Part shown: positions 1 to 7,434 of the stretch, one piece after another
Position numbering within the stretch: the first letter of the stretch is position 1
Layout of the letters: each line of letters starts with the position of its first letter
Origin: Bacteroidales bacterium
GTDB taxonomy: Bacteria; Bacteroidota; Bacteroidia; Bacteroidales; GCA-2748055
Length of the DNA stretch: 14,308 nt
NCBI GenBank assembly: GCA_029934875.1
Contig: JAOZLK010000020.1
Location: 3,280-17,587 of the forward strand
Direction of reading: 5' to 3'
The notes under the pieces: generated by a model
The model's input: the letters and a program-made list of their open reading frames with translations, nothing else
What the model was told of the DNA's origin: nothing
Databases searched by the model: none
Program-made: the position numbers and the translations under genes

Positions 1-351
1 TTTTATCAAGAGATGAAGGAGAGCAGGATTGTTTTTCTGGATGTTTCCAGGGAATTAAGGGCCGGACACCTTGTTGAGCATTATGCAGGGTATAAGCCGG
101 AAGAGCTGAAAGCTTGCATCTATAAAATATCAAAACGGCTGGGTGGTGACCGGACCCTTGAGGCCCTCGGGTCTGTTGACAGCTCCGACTTCAGGCTAAC
201 AGCCATGATCACCCTGCACTATTATGATAAAGCCTATATGTTCTCACTGGAGAAGAACCATAAGGTGTATGAGGTGCTTGAATCGGACCGGATTGATCCG
301 GCCTATAACGCAAAGATTCTTCAAGAATATGTCCATAAAGAAGAGAAGTGA
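1..351 (+). CDS. mnmH: tRNA 2-selenouridine synthase MnmH, C-terminal fragment (5' end outside window)
   Basis: The reading frame is open from the first base, so this is the last ~116 residues of a longer protein. MnmH (SelU/YbbB) converts 2-thiouridine to 2-selenouridine, via a geranylated intermediate, at U34 of certain tRNAs; it has a rhodanese domain followed by a P-loop domain. The visible part resembles the end of the P-loop domain: a hydrophobic strand ending in LDVSRE, then ISKRLGGDRT, which matches the conserved IRKRLGG segment of the family, then LHYYDKAYMFSL, matching the family's YYDxxY segment. The catalytic rhodanese cysteine and Walker motifs lie upstream and cannot be checked. 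The ATG at 13 is internal, not the start. The stop overlaps the following U32 gene by 23 bases, suggesting translational coupling. Identification is by family recall from the tail only. Confidence 0.8.
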   Translation, partial: FYQEMKESRIVFLDVSRELRAGHLVEHYAGYKPEELKACIYKISKRLGGDRTLEALGSVDSSDFRLTAMITLHYYDKAYMFSLEKNHKVYEVLESDRIDPAYNAKILQEYVHKEEK

Positions 352-1579
352 TTTTGAACTTCTGGCTCCCGCCGGAAGTTATGAGTCCCTGGAGGCTGCT
401 GCCCAGGGCGGTGCAGATGCCATTTATTTCGGCATCGAGCAGCTGAATATGAGGGCCCGTTCATCGGCCAATTTCACAGGTGATGACCTGTCCCGTATTG
501 TCTCTCTATCCCGCGATCATGGAATGAAGAGTTATTTAACCGTGAATACGGTAATATTTAACCATGAGCTGATCCAGATGCGGAAGATAATAGATCGTGC
601 TGTAGAACAGGATGTTACCGCCATTATTGCGACCGACCAATCGGTCTTACAGTACTGTAATAGCGTAGGAGCCAAGGTTCATCTTTCCACGCAACTGAAT
701 ATCTCCAATATAGAAACCCTGAAGTTCTATTCGAAATTTGCCGATGTGGCTGTTCTTGCCCGGGAACTTGACATGGACCAGGTAAAGGAAATTTCTGAAG
801 CGATAATTCTTGAGGATGTAAGGGGCCAGTCGGGCGAACCCTTCCGGATTGAAATGTTTGTTCACGGAGCCCTCTGTATGGCCACCTCTGGAAAGTGCTA
901 CCTGAGCCTTCATGAGCACAATCATTCGGCAAATCGAGGCGATTGTTTCCAGGTATGCAGGAGGGCTTATAAGGTAACTGACAAGGATAGGGAAGTTGAG
1001 CTGGATATTGATAACGAGTACATCATGTCTCCCAAGGACCTGAAAACCATACATTTTCTCAACAAATTGCTCGATGCCGGGGTAAGTATCCTTAAGATCG
1101 AGGGCAGGGCCCGGTCGGCCGATTATGTGAAAACGGTGACCACCTGTTATAATGAAGCCATACAGGCCTACCTTGACAGCAGCTTTTCACGTGAGAAGAT
1201 TGATGACTGGGATGCGCGGCTGGCCTCTGTATTCAACCGGGGATTCTGGGATGGCTATTACCTGGGTCAGCGCCTGGGCGAATGGAGTGAGGTTTATGGA
1301 TCCAAAGCCACACAAAAAAAGGTATATGTCGGGAAGATAACAAACTATTTTGATCGTATTGGGGTTGCCGAAGTGGCAATGGAGACAGGCACGATCCAGG
1401 TGGGAGACGATATTTTAATTATGGGCCCCACCACGGGTGTTATTGAAACCACGGTGAAGGAGCTCAGGGTTGATGAAGTGAATGTAGATCTTGCCCGGAA
1501 GGGTGTTCGGGTTTCCCTGCCGGTCGGCGAGGTGGTTCGTCGTTCGGATAAGGTATATAAGCTGGTTTCTACTTCTTGA
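329..1579 (+). CDS. Peptidase U32 family protein, TrhP/YegQ-like (probable tRNA U34 hydroxylation)
   Basis: A 416-residue member of the U32 family. Despite the name, characterised members such as E. coli TrhP (YegQ), RlhA and UbiU/UbiV are Fe-S proteins involved in hydroxylation; TrhP helps form 5-hydroxyuridine at tRNA position 34. The N-terminus has the typical LLAPAGSYESLEAAAQGGAD (residues 11-30) followed by AIYFGIEQLNMRA. The U32 signature runs from E175 to S193 (EMFVHGALCMATSGKCYLS). Cysteines 183, 190, 206 and 210 (CxxxxxxC, then GDCFQVC) fit the family's cluster ligands. A later IEGRARSADYV segment is also typical. I chose the ATG at 329 because homology begins right after it; the longer open frame from 224 adds unrelated residues that are antisense-like shadow of mnmH. 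The short form (no extra C-terminal domain of the ~600-residue paralogues) and the adjacent mnmH favour a tRNA role, but the exact substrate is inferred. Confidence 0.85.
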   Translation: MSIKKRSDFELLAPAGSYESLEAAAQGGADAIYFGIEQLNMRARSSANFTGDDLSRIVSLSRDHGMKSYLTVNTVIFNHELIQMRKIIDRAVEQDVTAIIATDQSVLQYCNSVGAKVHLSTQLNISNIETLKFYSKFADVAVLARELDMDQVKEISEAIILEDVRGQSGEPFRIEMFVHGALCMATSGKCYLSLHEHNHSANRGDCFQVCRRAYKVTDKDREVELDIDNEYIMSPKDLKTIHFLNKLLDAGVSILKIEGRARSADYVKTVTTCYNEAIQAYLDSSFSREKIDDWDARLASVFNRGFWDGYYLGQRLGEWSEVYGSKATQKKVYVGKITNYFDRIGVAEVAMETGTIQVGDDILIMGPTTGVIETTVKELRVDEVNVDLARKGVRVSLPVGEVVRRSDKVYKLVSTS

Positions 1580-2714
1580 GCATAATCCGGAGAATGGTAC
1601 TTTCCCCGGGATTGGAGGAAAGGACAAATATTTTTCCGTTATGGTAGGTCTCGACGATTCTTTTCGACAGGGAGAGTCCAAGTCCCCACCCACGTTTTTT
1701 GGTAGTGAATCCGGGCTTAAAGATGGTCTTGAATTTGGATTTGCTAACTCCCTTGCCAGTATCTTCCACATCGATGATCACATGCTTGTCGGTCTCCACT
1801 GCATGTAAAATCACCCGCCCCTTGTCTCCAATGGCATCAGTGGCATTCTTACAAAGATTCTCAATAACCCATTCAAAAAGTGTCTCGTTGAAAGATGCGA
1901 GCAGTGGTTCTTCGGGAAGATCGAGCTTGTACTCAATATTGGCCGGTCCCCTGGCCTTAATATAATCCAGGCTTCCAGAGAGGATCCTGGAAAGGTTAGA
2001 TTCCGTGAGGGTTGGTTTAGATCCTATTTTTGAAAAACGGTCGGTAATTTTCTCAAGTCTCAGTGTGTCCTTCTGAAGCTCAGCCACCGTTTCCGGAGCA
2101 AGTTCAGAGTCTTTAAGAATCTCCATCCATCCCAGGAGAGAAGAGATGGGAGTTCCCAACTGGTGAGCTGTTTCCTTCGACATCCCTGTCCACACTTCAT
2201 TCTGCTCGGCTGTGCGGGAAATATTGAATGCAATGTAAGACACAAGGATGAAGAGTATGATAACTCCCAGCTGAACATAGGGAAAGTAGATCAATGTGCG
2301 AAGCAAAATGGAGTCCCTGTAGTGAAGATATTGTTTTTCATCTGGCCCCAGGTTGATTACCAGGGACTCATTTTCTTCCATGGCCTGCTCCAGTTGTCGT
2401 TGCAAATATACCGAGTCTTCGGACTTAAGGGAATCGAGGTTTTTATGCTGAAGTATATTTCCCGATGAATCGGTGAGAATCACGGGAATGTGCGTGTTGC
2501 TTTCGATAACAGAAAAGGGAAATGCCAGATCGGCATCGAAATCAGCCTGATCCATAATCCGGACAGCTTCGGCCCATAAATCCATCTTTTGCCTTTCGGT
2601 GGTTTGAATTTGCCTGACCAGGGTATTGGTGTACAATAAAGATCCTAAACCGATGAGCACTGCTGCAAAAAACAGGATTTGCTTCCATCTTTGTCGTTTC
2701 CGGTAAATATCCAA
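1569..2714 (-). CDS. Orphan membrane sensor histidine kinase
   Basis: A 381-residue two-component sensor kinase. There are two membrane segments (about residues 12-32 and 139-164) flanking a ~105-residue periplasmic sensor region, and no clear HAMP or PAS domain. The dimerisation/phosphoacceptor helix has MSKETAHQLGTPISSLLGW with H184 as the probable phosphorylated histidine. The ATPase domain shows the N box (ENLCKNATDAI, 285-295), G1 (DTGKGV, 318-323), F box (IFKPGFTTK, 331-339) and G2 (GWGLGLS, 342-348). No response regulator gene is next to it, so the partner must lie elsewhere. No ATG is available before residue 44, which would delete the first membrane segment; the start is most likely TTG at 2712-2714. 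It is 18 bases downstream of the asmA-like gene and in the same frame. Its 3' end overlaps the convergent U32 gene by 11 bases. Confidence 0.88.
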   Translation of the reverse strand: MDIYRKRQRWKQILFFAAVLIGLGSLLYTNTLVRQIQTTERQKMDLWAEAVRIMDQADFDADLAFPFSVIESNTHIPVILTDSSGNILQHKNLDSLKSEDSVYLQRQLEQAMEENESLVINLGPDEKQYLHYRDSILLRTLIYFPYVQLGVIILFILVSYIAFNISRTAEQNEVWTGMSKETAHQLGTPISSLLGWMEILKDSELAPETVAELQKDTLRLEKITDRFSKIGSKPTLTESNLSRILSGSLDYIKARGPANIEYKLDLPEEPLLASFNETLFEWVIENLCKNATDAIGDKGRVILHAVETDKHVIIDVEDTGKGVSKSKFKTIFKPGFTTKKRGWGLGLSLSKRIVETYHNGKIFVLSSNPGESTILRIMLKK

Positions 2715-2732
2715 ATTGGATGAGCTTAAGGG

Positions 2733-5387
2733 TTATTCATCAATAACGAATTTAGTAGCAGGTTTATTCTCAGTGCTGTCTGTTTTTTGCCTTTTATTGC
2801 GCCTTTTGCTTCGCCTGCTTTCTGTTTGCTCTATCTGAACTGAATCCTTTTCATCGGAGAATTCAAAGAGAAAAGACTCTTCCTCGCTGGGTTCTTCTTT
2901 GATTTTTTCGTCCGAAGAAAACCATCCGAGCTCCTCATTCAGAATCTTTTTTAGTTCCAGCCTCTCCTTTTTCATATCCTCCCGGACTTTTCCCGCTGCC
3001 TTTTCCCGGTCCATTTCCACCTTAGATCCTGAGCCCTCATCGTAGATTTTGAGAAATAGTGTACGGGTATCGCTTTCGTCCTCAGCAATTACAAACTCAC
3101 TGTTTTTTGATCGTCGCGCCTTCCCATACAGGATATGAGAAAGTTTCAGTTTGAGCCTGTAGTCGTAGTGGTTATTGAATTGGTGTATACCCGATGCTGA
3201 TAGGTCAAGGGCATTGGATTTTATATCCATTACAGGGATGTTTACCTGGCTCTTAGAGATCAGAATTGTGTTTTCAAGTGTTGAAAAACGGATATTCTGT
3301 AGTTCCTCCACTTCGATAAACCTTGACAGGGTCATAATCGGGGCGAAATTATTTAACTCTCCATCCCTGATAACAATGTCGTTTTCACTGATAATTGACT
3401 CCGGATAAATTGAGAAGGTGCTGTCGAATCGAGCTGAGAATGCAGATGTTCCCGAGATGCTACCCCTAAGGTGTTCGTGGGTAAGCTGAGACTGGCCAAA
3501 ATTATTGAAAGCCTCAAATAATTCCTGGATATCCAGACTATATAGCCTGGTATCCACACTGGTGAAAATATTTTTATCAGATTCCTGAACCATGCCAAAG
3601 GAGCCATTCAGGCTTCCCTCCATGCTTTGCATGCTCAGGGAATCGATAAAAAGCGAGGGAGAATCATAAACAGCAAGCCCCCTTACATTTTCAGCCAGCC
3701 AGAGGTCCTTTTGGAAATCCTTGATTACAAAATCCAGTTTCAGGTCCATATTTTTCGGAAATCTGACTGATCTCTTCTTCCCTGAACGCCTTCCCGGTAG
3801 TTGGTCGAGTACCTCCCGGAGATCCAGCCGCCTGGATCTGAATGTGGCTGAGGCCACCAGTTTCTCTTTGCCTTGAAAATATGAAATCAGGTTTAAACCG
3901 CTTCCGCTGATGTTGAAATCAGAGGCGCCAAATATGCCGGAAAAGGAGGGTTCCCAGAAGTCCTTGTCAATTATTACAGAGCCGTTTAATTCGGTGAAAG
4001 GGATCATTTTTGAGTCGATTCTCAGCATGACATCCTCCAGCGCTATTCCCCCGGAAATATCGAAGACCGGGAATCTTTCTCCCTTTGGCTTTTGGCGGTC
4101 ATAGGAACCGGATACCTTTACATCGGTAAGAACTGAACCATCTGCCTGGTCCAACGGGATACCCGGATACCAGGCAAGCCATTGCTTTGGGTGCAGGTCT
4201 CCCTTGAGATCGAAGGAAAAGTCCGGATCAAGAAAATTATAAACCTGGCCTTTACCGGAAAAGTGATCCCTGCCAATATGTGCACTGATCTTGTCGATAC
4301 TCAGCCTGGTAGTAAGCGGGTTAAACTCTCCCCCGTTGGAATAGGTGCCTGAAAGGTTAAGCTTTTTAAGCGAGAAGGGCACCCTTTCCCAGAAGAGGTT
4401 TGCATTGTTGGTTTGAAAATCTGCTTCGATACTGGGTGCCAGGGTTGAGCTTACCATGCCTGAAATCCTGGTATCAAGCTGAAGAATTCCATTACCCCTG
4501 ATTTCCTGCAGGGGCTTACTTAATTGCTTGGGCAACAGGTCCAGGACCTCATGTATTTCAAGATTCCTGGCAGTGGCGATAAGGTCAAGTTCGACGCCAG
4601 GTTGATGGAGTGAGAGTATTCCATCCACATCGGCCACAACCCGGTCTATCTGAAGCTGGGCAGCATTGATCTTCAGGATGGAGTCCTGCAGGTCCATATT
4701 CAACCTGACCTGCACATCACGCTGGGAAGCGTAGAGGATCCCCTTATTGGAGACCTCCGCAAGGTATCCCTTCAGGGAGCCCTTGATCTGGGTGTTATTT
4801 TTTGCGAATCGCCCGTTCAGTTCAAGATTGTCCAGCTGTGCCTCTGCATCAATCTGCTTGACAAGGTTCACCATCCGGATATTGAAATCTGAAATTTTGA
4901 ATTGAGAGAGGTCCACCGCCGCTTTACGCATCTCTTTTTCCTTCTGCTCCTTTCTCAGCCTGTAGTTTACATCCCCCTTGGAATCAGTAAGTAAATTCAG
5001 CGATCCATTCCTGATTTCAACCTGTCTGATCTTAAACTTTTTTCGGATCATTGCCGGGAGGTTGAAAGAGAGGCTAAGCGACTCTGCTGAGAGCAGGGTG
5101 TCGGCACCGATGTTTTCGAATTCCAGGATATTGCAATTATGACTGGACCACAGGATTACGTTTTTAAGGACAAGCGAGGTATTGGGAAATTTGTGAAAAA
5201 CCCTGACCGACACCTCTTCTACCTCTACATTGGTATCGAAGCGCTGGTTGACAATTTCCATTACATGATCCTGCAGTTCATCCCCATAAAACTTTACCAC
5301 CACCACTCCGATGATGGAGAGCAAAAGCAGGATGACCAGTGCGAATGCCAGAAGATACTCGAGGATGATCCGCAACTGCTTTTTCAT
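2733..5387 (-). CDS. AsmA-like envelope protein with charged C-terminal tail
   Basis: An 884-residue protein of the AsmA family. These are inner-membrane-anchored, mostly beta-strand proteins that project into the periplasm; relatives such as TamB and YhdP are implicated in lipid transport to the outer membrane, and that role is inferred here. One N-terminal membrane segment (about 10-32) is followed by the typical AsmA start (FYGDELQDHVMEIVNQRF and NTSLVLKNV). A long beta-rich middle follows, and near residues 665-770 comes the conserved C-terminal region (DGELNNFAPIMTLSRFIEV, then NIRFSTLENTILIS and DIKSNALDLSASG). After about residue 785 there is an unusual highly charged tail: an acidic, Glu/Ser-rich stretch followed by a basic Arg/Lys cluster (RRSKRRNKRQK). 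The ATG at 5385-5387 begins 2 bases after the pepE stop, and the kinase gene follows after 18 bases, so these three are probably cotranscribed. Confidence 0.88.
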   Translation of the reverse strand: MKKQLRIILEYLLAFALVILLLLSIIGVVVVKFYGDELQDHVMEIVNQRFDTNVEVEEVSVRVFHKFPNTSLVLKNVILWSSHNCNILEFENIGADTLLSAESLSLSFNLPAMIRKKFKIRQVEIRNGSLNLLTDSKGDVNYRLRKEQKEKEMRKAAVDLSQFKISDFNIRMVNLVKQIDAEAQLDNLELNGRFAKNNTQIKGSLKGYLAEVSNKGILYASQRDVQVRLNMDLQDSILKINAAQLQIDRVVADVDGILSLHQPGVELDLIATARNLEIHEVLDLLPKQLSKPLQEIRGNGILQLDTRISGMVSSTLAPSIEADFQTNNANLFWERVPFSLKKLNLSGTYSNGGEFNPLTTRLSIDKISAHIGRDHFSGKGQVYNFLDPDFSFDLKGDLHPKQWLAWYPGIPLDQADGSVLTDVKVSGSYDRQKPKGERFPVFDISGGIALEDVMLRIDSKMIPFTELNGSVIIDKDFWEPSFSGIFGASDFNISGSGLNLISYFQGKEKLVASATFRSRRLDLREVLDQLPGRRSGKKRSVRFPKNMDLKLDFVIKDFQKDLWLAENVRGLAVYDSPSLFIDSLSMQSMEGSLNGSFGMVQESDKNIFTSVDTRLYSLDIQELFEAFNNFGQSQLTHEHLRGSISGTSAFSARFDSTFSIYPESIISENDIVIRDGELNNFAPIMTLSRFIEVEELQNIRFSTLENTILISKSQVNIPVMDIKSNALDLSASGIHQFNNHYDYRLKLKLSHILYGKARRSKNSEFVIAEDESDTRTLFLKIYDEGSGSKVEMDREKAAGKVREDMKKERLELKKILNEELGWFSSDEKIKEEPSEEESFLFEFSDEKDSVQIEQTESRRSKRRNKRQKTDSTENKPATKFVIDE

Positions 5388-5389
5388 GT

Positions 5390-6097
5390 CTATCTCAGGA
5401 ATGTACTGAAGTCGTGTTTGTTGTCAAGCTCAATCGGGTTTTCCTTGTAGCGGAAGAGGCGGACCGGGTGCTCTCCAATGAGTTTCATCGATGCTCCTTC
5501 CACTAGGAACATACAGCCCTCGCGCAAACCCAATACAGTATCGCCCTTATTGGCCACCAGGTACTCCATGATGCGATCCTCACGGGTTTCTCCTGCATGA
5601 CCCGGAGGATTCTTATCGGTATAATGCGGATTAATCTGGAAGGGGACCAGGTTAAAGGCAGAAAATGAGTCAGGCTCCAGGATGGGCATGTCATTGGTGG
5701 TCCGGATGGTGGGACAGCAAACATTGCTCCCGGCACTCCAGCCCACAAATGGTGTTCCGGCAAGAACCCTTTTCCTCACTGCATCGATCAGCCCATTGTC
5801 CTGTATCATTTTGATTAGCTGGAAGGTATTTCCCCCTCCCACAACAATCGCTTCAGCTTCTTCAACTGCACTCACCGGGTCCTCGAAATGGTGAATGGAT
5901 GTAAGCGAGTGACCTACTTCTGCAAAGCGCTCTTTTACCCGGCCTTCGTAATCATCAAAACTGATGGTCACTCCAGCGTATGGAATAAAAATACAATTCA
6001 GGGACTGACCACCCAGGAAGTTGCCGATCTGGTGCTTGGGATAGTCCAGATATGCTTCACCGGGCTTGGTGGAATTGCTGATTAGTAGGAGTCTCAT
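5390..6097 (-). CDS. pepE: Dipeptidase E (alpha-aspartyl dipeptidase, peptidase family S51)
   Basis: A 235-residue cytoplasmic serine dipeptidase that hydrolyses dipeptides with an N-terminal aspartate. Length is close to the ~229 residues of the Salmonella enzyme. The nucleophile elbow GWSAGSN places the serine at 121; the aspartate in RTTNDMPI is 136; the histidine in NPHYTD is 158. This spacing matches the Salmonella S120/D135/H157 triad shifted by one. VVGGGNTFQLIK (85-96) is another family hallmark. I start at the ATG 6095-6097 because MRLLLISNST aligns with the family start; the frame is open 14 codons further to 6139, but those residues are not family-like and overlap the putative promoter at 6122-6129. 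The gene heads a tight operon with the AsmA-like protein (2-base gap) and the histidine kinase. No functional link with those envelope genes is evident. Confidence 0.93.
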   Translation of the reverse strand: MRLLLISNSTKPGEAYLDYPKHQIGNFLGGQSLNCIFIPYAGVTISFDDYEGRVKERFAEVGHSLTSIHHFEDPVSAVEEAEAIVVGGGNTFQLIKMIQDNGLIDAVRKRVLAGTPFVGWSAGSNVCCPTIRTTNDMPILEPDSFSAFNLVPFQINPHYTDKNPPGHAGETREDRIMEYLVANKGDTVLGLREGCMFLVEGASMKLIGEHPVRLFRYKENPIELDNKHDFSTFLR

Positions 6098-6121
6098 GAT
6101 TAAAGAGAATTGATTTATCAG

Positions 6122-6129
6122 CAAAGTTA
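6122..6129 (-). promoter_or_regulatory. Putative Bacteroidota -7 element for pepE-asmA-kinase operon
   Basis: On the - strand this reads TAACTTTG, an exact match to the Bacteroidota -7 consensus TAnnTTTG, 24 bases upstream of the pepE ATG. No good TTTG is seen 19-21 bases further upstream, so the -33 half is weak. It lies just beyond the terminator of the preceding gene, as expected for an independent promoter. Eight-base matches do occur by chance. Confidence 0.4.
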
Positions 6130-6155
6130 ATATTTTCATGAAGCAGTCGATCCAT

Positions 6156-6197
6156 AAAAAAGCCGGTCGTTCGGGACTGAACCCGAAGACGACCGGC
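6156..6197 (-). terminator. Rho-independent terminator after the outer-membrane protein gene
   Basis: A strong hairpin: GCCGGTCGT TCGGG (6162-6175) pairs with CCCGA (6182-6186) and ACGACCGGC (6189-6197), leaving a 6-base loop and a 2-base bulge. On the - strand the hairpin is followed directly by six T (A run at 6156-6161). It lies 25 bases after the stop of the beta-barrel gene and insulates the pepE operon from it. Confidence 0.88.
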
Positions 6198-6222
6198 CTG
6201 ACGGTAAAATGGAAAACGCTTT

Positions 6223-7326
6223 CTACCAGGTGAAGGCGAGGCCTACTGAGAATGGGTACAATTCGGGTCCCATCGTAGGTTTAAACAGGGAGGTCATATA
6301 GTAGTTGGCAAAAATGCCTATCCACTTGTATCCAACCCTGGCGGTCACTCCCCAGCGCAATGGAGAAAGGTTGAAATCGCTCTTGTTTTTCTCCTTTGAT
6401 TTGTCACCTGCCTCGGTATACTTGATTTTTGCGTTCGACCAGAGTTTTAAGCCCCCGATGACTCCGGTGGATATATGGACTTTATCTCTGCCCACAGGAA
6501 TTTGGAACTCAAGCAAAAGGGGAACAGTCAGGTAGGCTATGTTTATTTTGGACTTTGTAATAAAACCGGCATATAGGGGAATATATTCCACAATTTCTCC
6601 GGTAATGGGGTCCTTCATGATGCTGTTCTGACCATTGAAATTGTAGTTGATAAATTCAAATCCCAGTCCGGATACCAATCCCACATATTGTGTGCCCAGG
6701 GCCACTCCGTAGTCGATAACGTTTATGTTCCAGTTCCAGGACTTCCCAGTGTTAAGATCCATATAGTACTGATCGGGAGGCAGCACCATGGAATTATCCG
6801 GGGTAAGGTAGTTGTTGAGCCCCACTTCAATTCCGGCCCAGTGTGCATTGAATTTTTTCTTGCGATGATTGCTCGAGTGGCTTCTTCTTTCTTCCATATC
6901 CAGGATCTTGATCCGGACACCATCGCCATCTTCCACTATGCTGATTCCCTTGTTACCCAGTCCTACGATAAGCGAATCGCCATTCTCCTCAACAATGATC
7001 ACCTCATTCGAGCCAAGGGTAACCCTTGTCTTATCAGGATCCTCTATAAGCTCTACTTTTCCGATCACATTTGTTGTATCCCCACTCATTTGTTTTGAGG
7101 GCTCATCTATGGCCTCCTCAATTGCTTTATCAACGGCCTCTTCATCAGAAAGCTGGTCATTTTCCTGAATATCAGAAGGAGCTTCTGGAGCTTCAGGTGC
7201 TTCCGCAGCCGAGGCAGCTTTGGCCGCTTCCTCAGCTTTGTTGTCTTCAGGTGGTACAGGTTCCTGAGAGATAAGTGGCATGACCAGGGCAAGGGCCATG
7301 AATAGTATAAATATTCTTTTCATCAT
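6223..7326 (-). CDS. Outer-membrane beta-barrel protein with Ala/Glu/Pro-rich linker
   Basis: A 367-residue exported protein. Residues 1-20 form a signal peptide (MMKRIFILFMALALVMPLIS). Residues 22-60 are low-complexity and rich in Ala, Glu and Pro (three AP-E repeats). Residues 85-145 are a short beta-rich segment of alternating hydrophobics and acidic residues (VTLGSNEVIIVEENGDSLIVG). A basic patch follows (RRSHSSNHRKKK, 148-158). From about 160 the pattern of alternating aromatic and polar strands suggests an eight- to ten-strand barrel, and the protein ends in SVGLAFTW, with the terminal aromatic residue typical of outer-membrane proteins. It resembles the broad PorT/OMP_b-brl class but I recognise no specific family and assign no function. 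Two adjacent ATGs (7324-7326 and 7321-7323) are both plausible starts. A strong terminator follows. Confidence 0.8.
   Translation of the reverse strand: MMKRIFILFMALALVMPLISQEPVPPEDNKAEEAAKAASAAEAPEAPEAPSDIQENDQLSDEEAVDKAIEEAIDEPSKQMSGDTTNVIGKVELIEDPDKTRVTLGSNEVIIVEENGDSLIVGLGNKGISIVEDGDGVRIKILDMEERRSHSSNHRKKKFNAHWAGIEVGLNNYLTPDNSMVLPPDQYYMDLNTGKSWNWNINVIDYGVALGTQYVGLVSGLGFEFINYNFNGQNSIMKDPITGEIVEYIPLYAGFITKSKINIAYLTVPLLLEFQIPVGRDKVHISTGVIGGLKLWSNAKIKYTEAGDKSKEKNKSDFNLSPLRWGVTARVGYKWIGIFANYYMTSLFKPTMGPELYPFSVGLAFTW
7178..7204. repeat. Three 9-base tandem repeats in the outer-membrane protein linker
   Basis: GGAGCTTCT, GGAGCTTCA and GGTGCTTCC follow one another without gap. On the coding (-) strand they give the repeated Glu-Ala-Pro units of the linker. 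Because the unit is a multiple of three, copy-number change would alter linker length without breaking the frame. Confidence 0.7.
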
Positions 7327-7370
7327 AAGATATTTTAGTGAATTTGATGGTAGGACGGCCCGGGGGGAAG

Positions 7371-7402
7371 GAAAGTTACACCATCCTGGAATTTATCTGA
7401 AA
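7371..7402 (-). promoter_or_regulatory. Putative promoter of the outer-membrane protein gene
   Basis: On the - strand TTTC (7399-7402) is followed after 20 bases by TAACTTTC (7371-7378). This matches 3 of 4 and 5 of the 6 fixed bases of the Bacteroidota TTTG / TAnnTTTG promoter with the right spacing, and would give a leader of about 35-40 bases. The position in the 108-base gap after the START-like gene suggests the barrel gene has its own promoter, although readthrough from that gene is also possible. Confidence 0.35.
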
Positions 7403-7434
7403 TAGCAGATGAAAATTAGGCTGCAAGTGTATCT

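Noticed and set aside
224..328. Upstream extension of the U32 gene to a start at 224
   Set aside because: The extra 35 residues do not look like the family and lie within mnmH; homology begins just after the ATG at 329.
647..1054. 135-codon open frame antisense to the U32 gene
   Set aside because: It lies wholly inside a well-supported gene on the other strand, shows no recognisable domain, and its composition is that of a frame shadow.
6688..7098. 136-codon + strand open frame opposite the outer-membrane protein gene
   Set aside because: The - strand frame has a signal peptide, barrel pattern and terminator; the + strand frame has no family-like sequence.
7395..7410. Small hairpin ATCTG-N6-CAGAT after the START-like gene
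   Set aside because: Only a 5-base stem with no T run on the - strand; not enough for a terminator.
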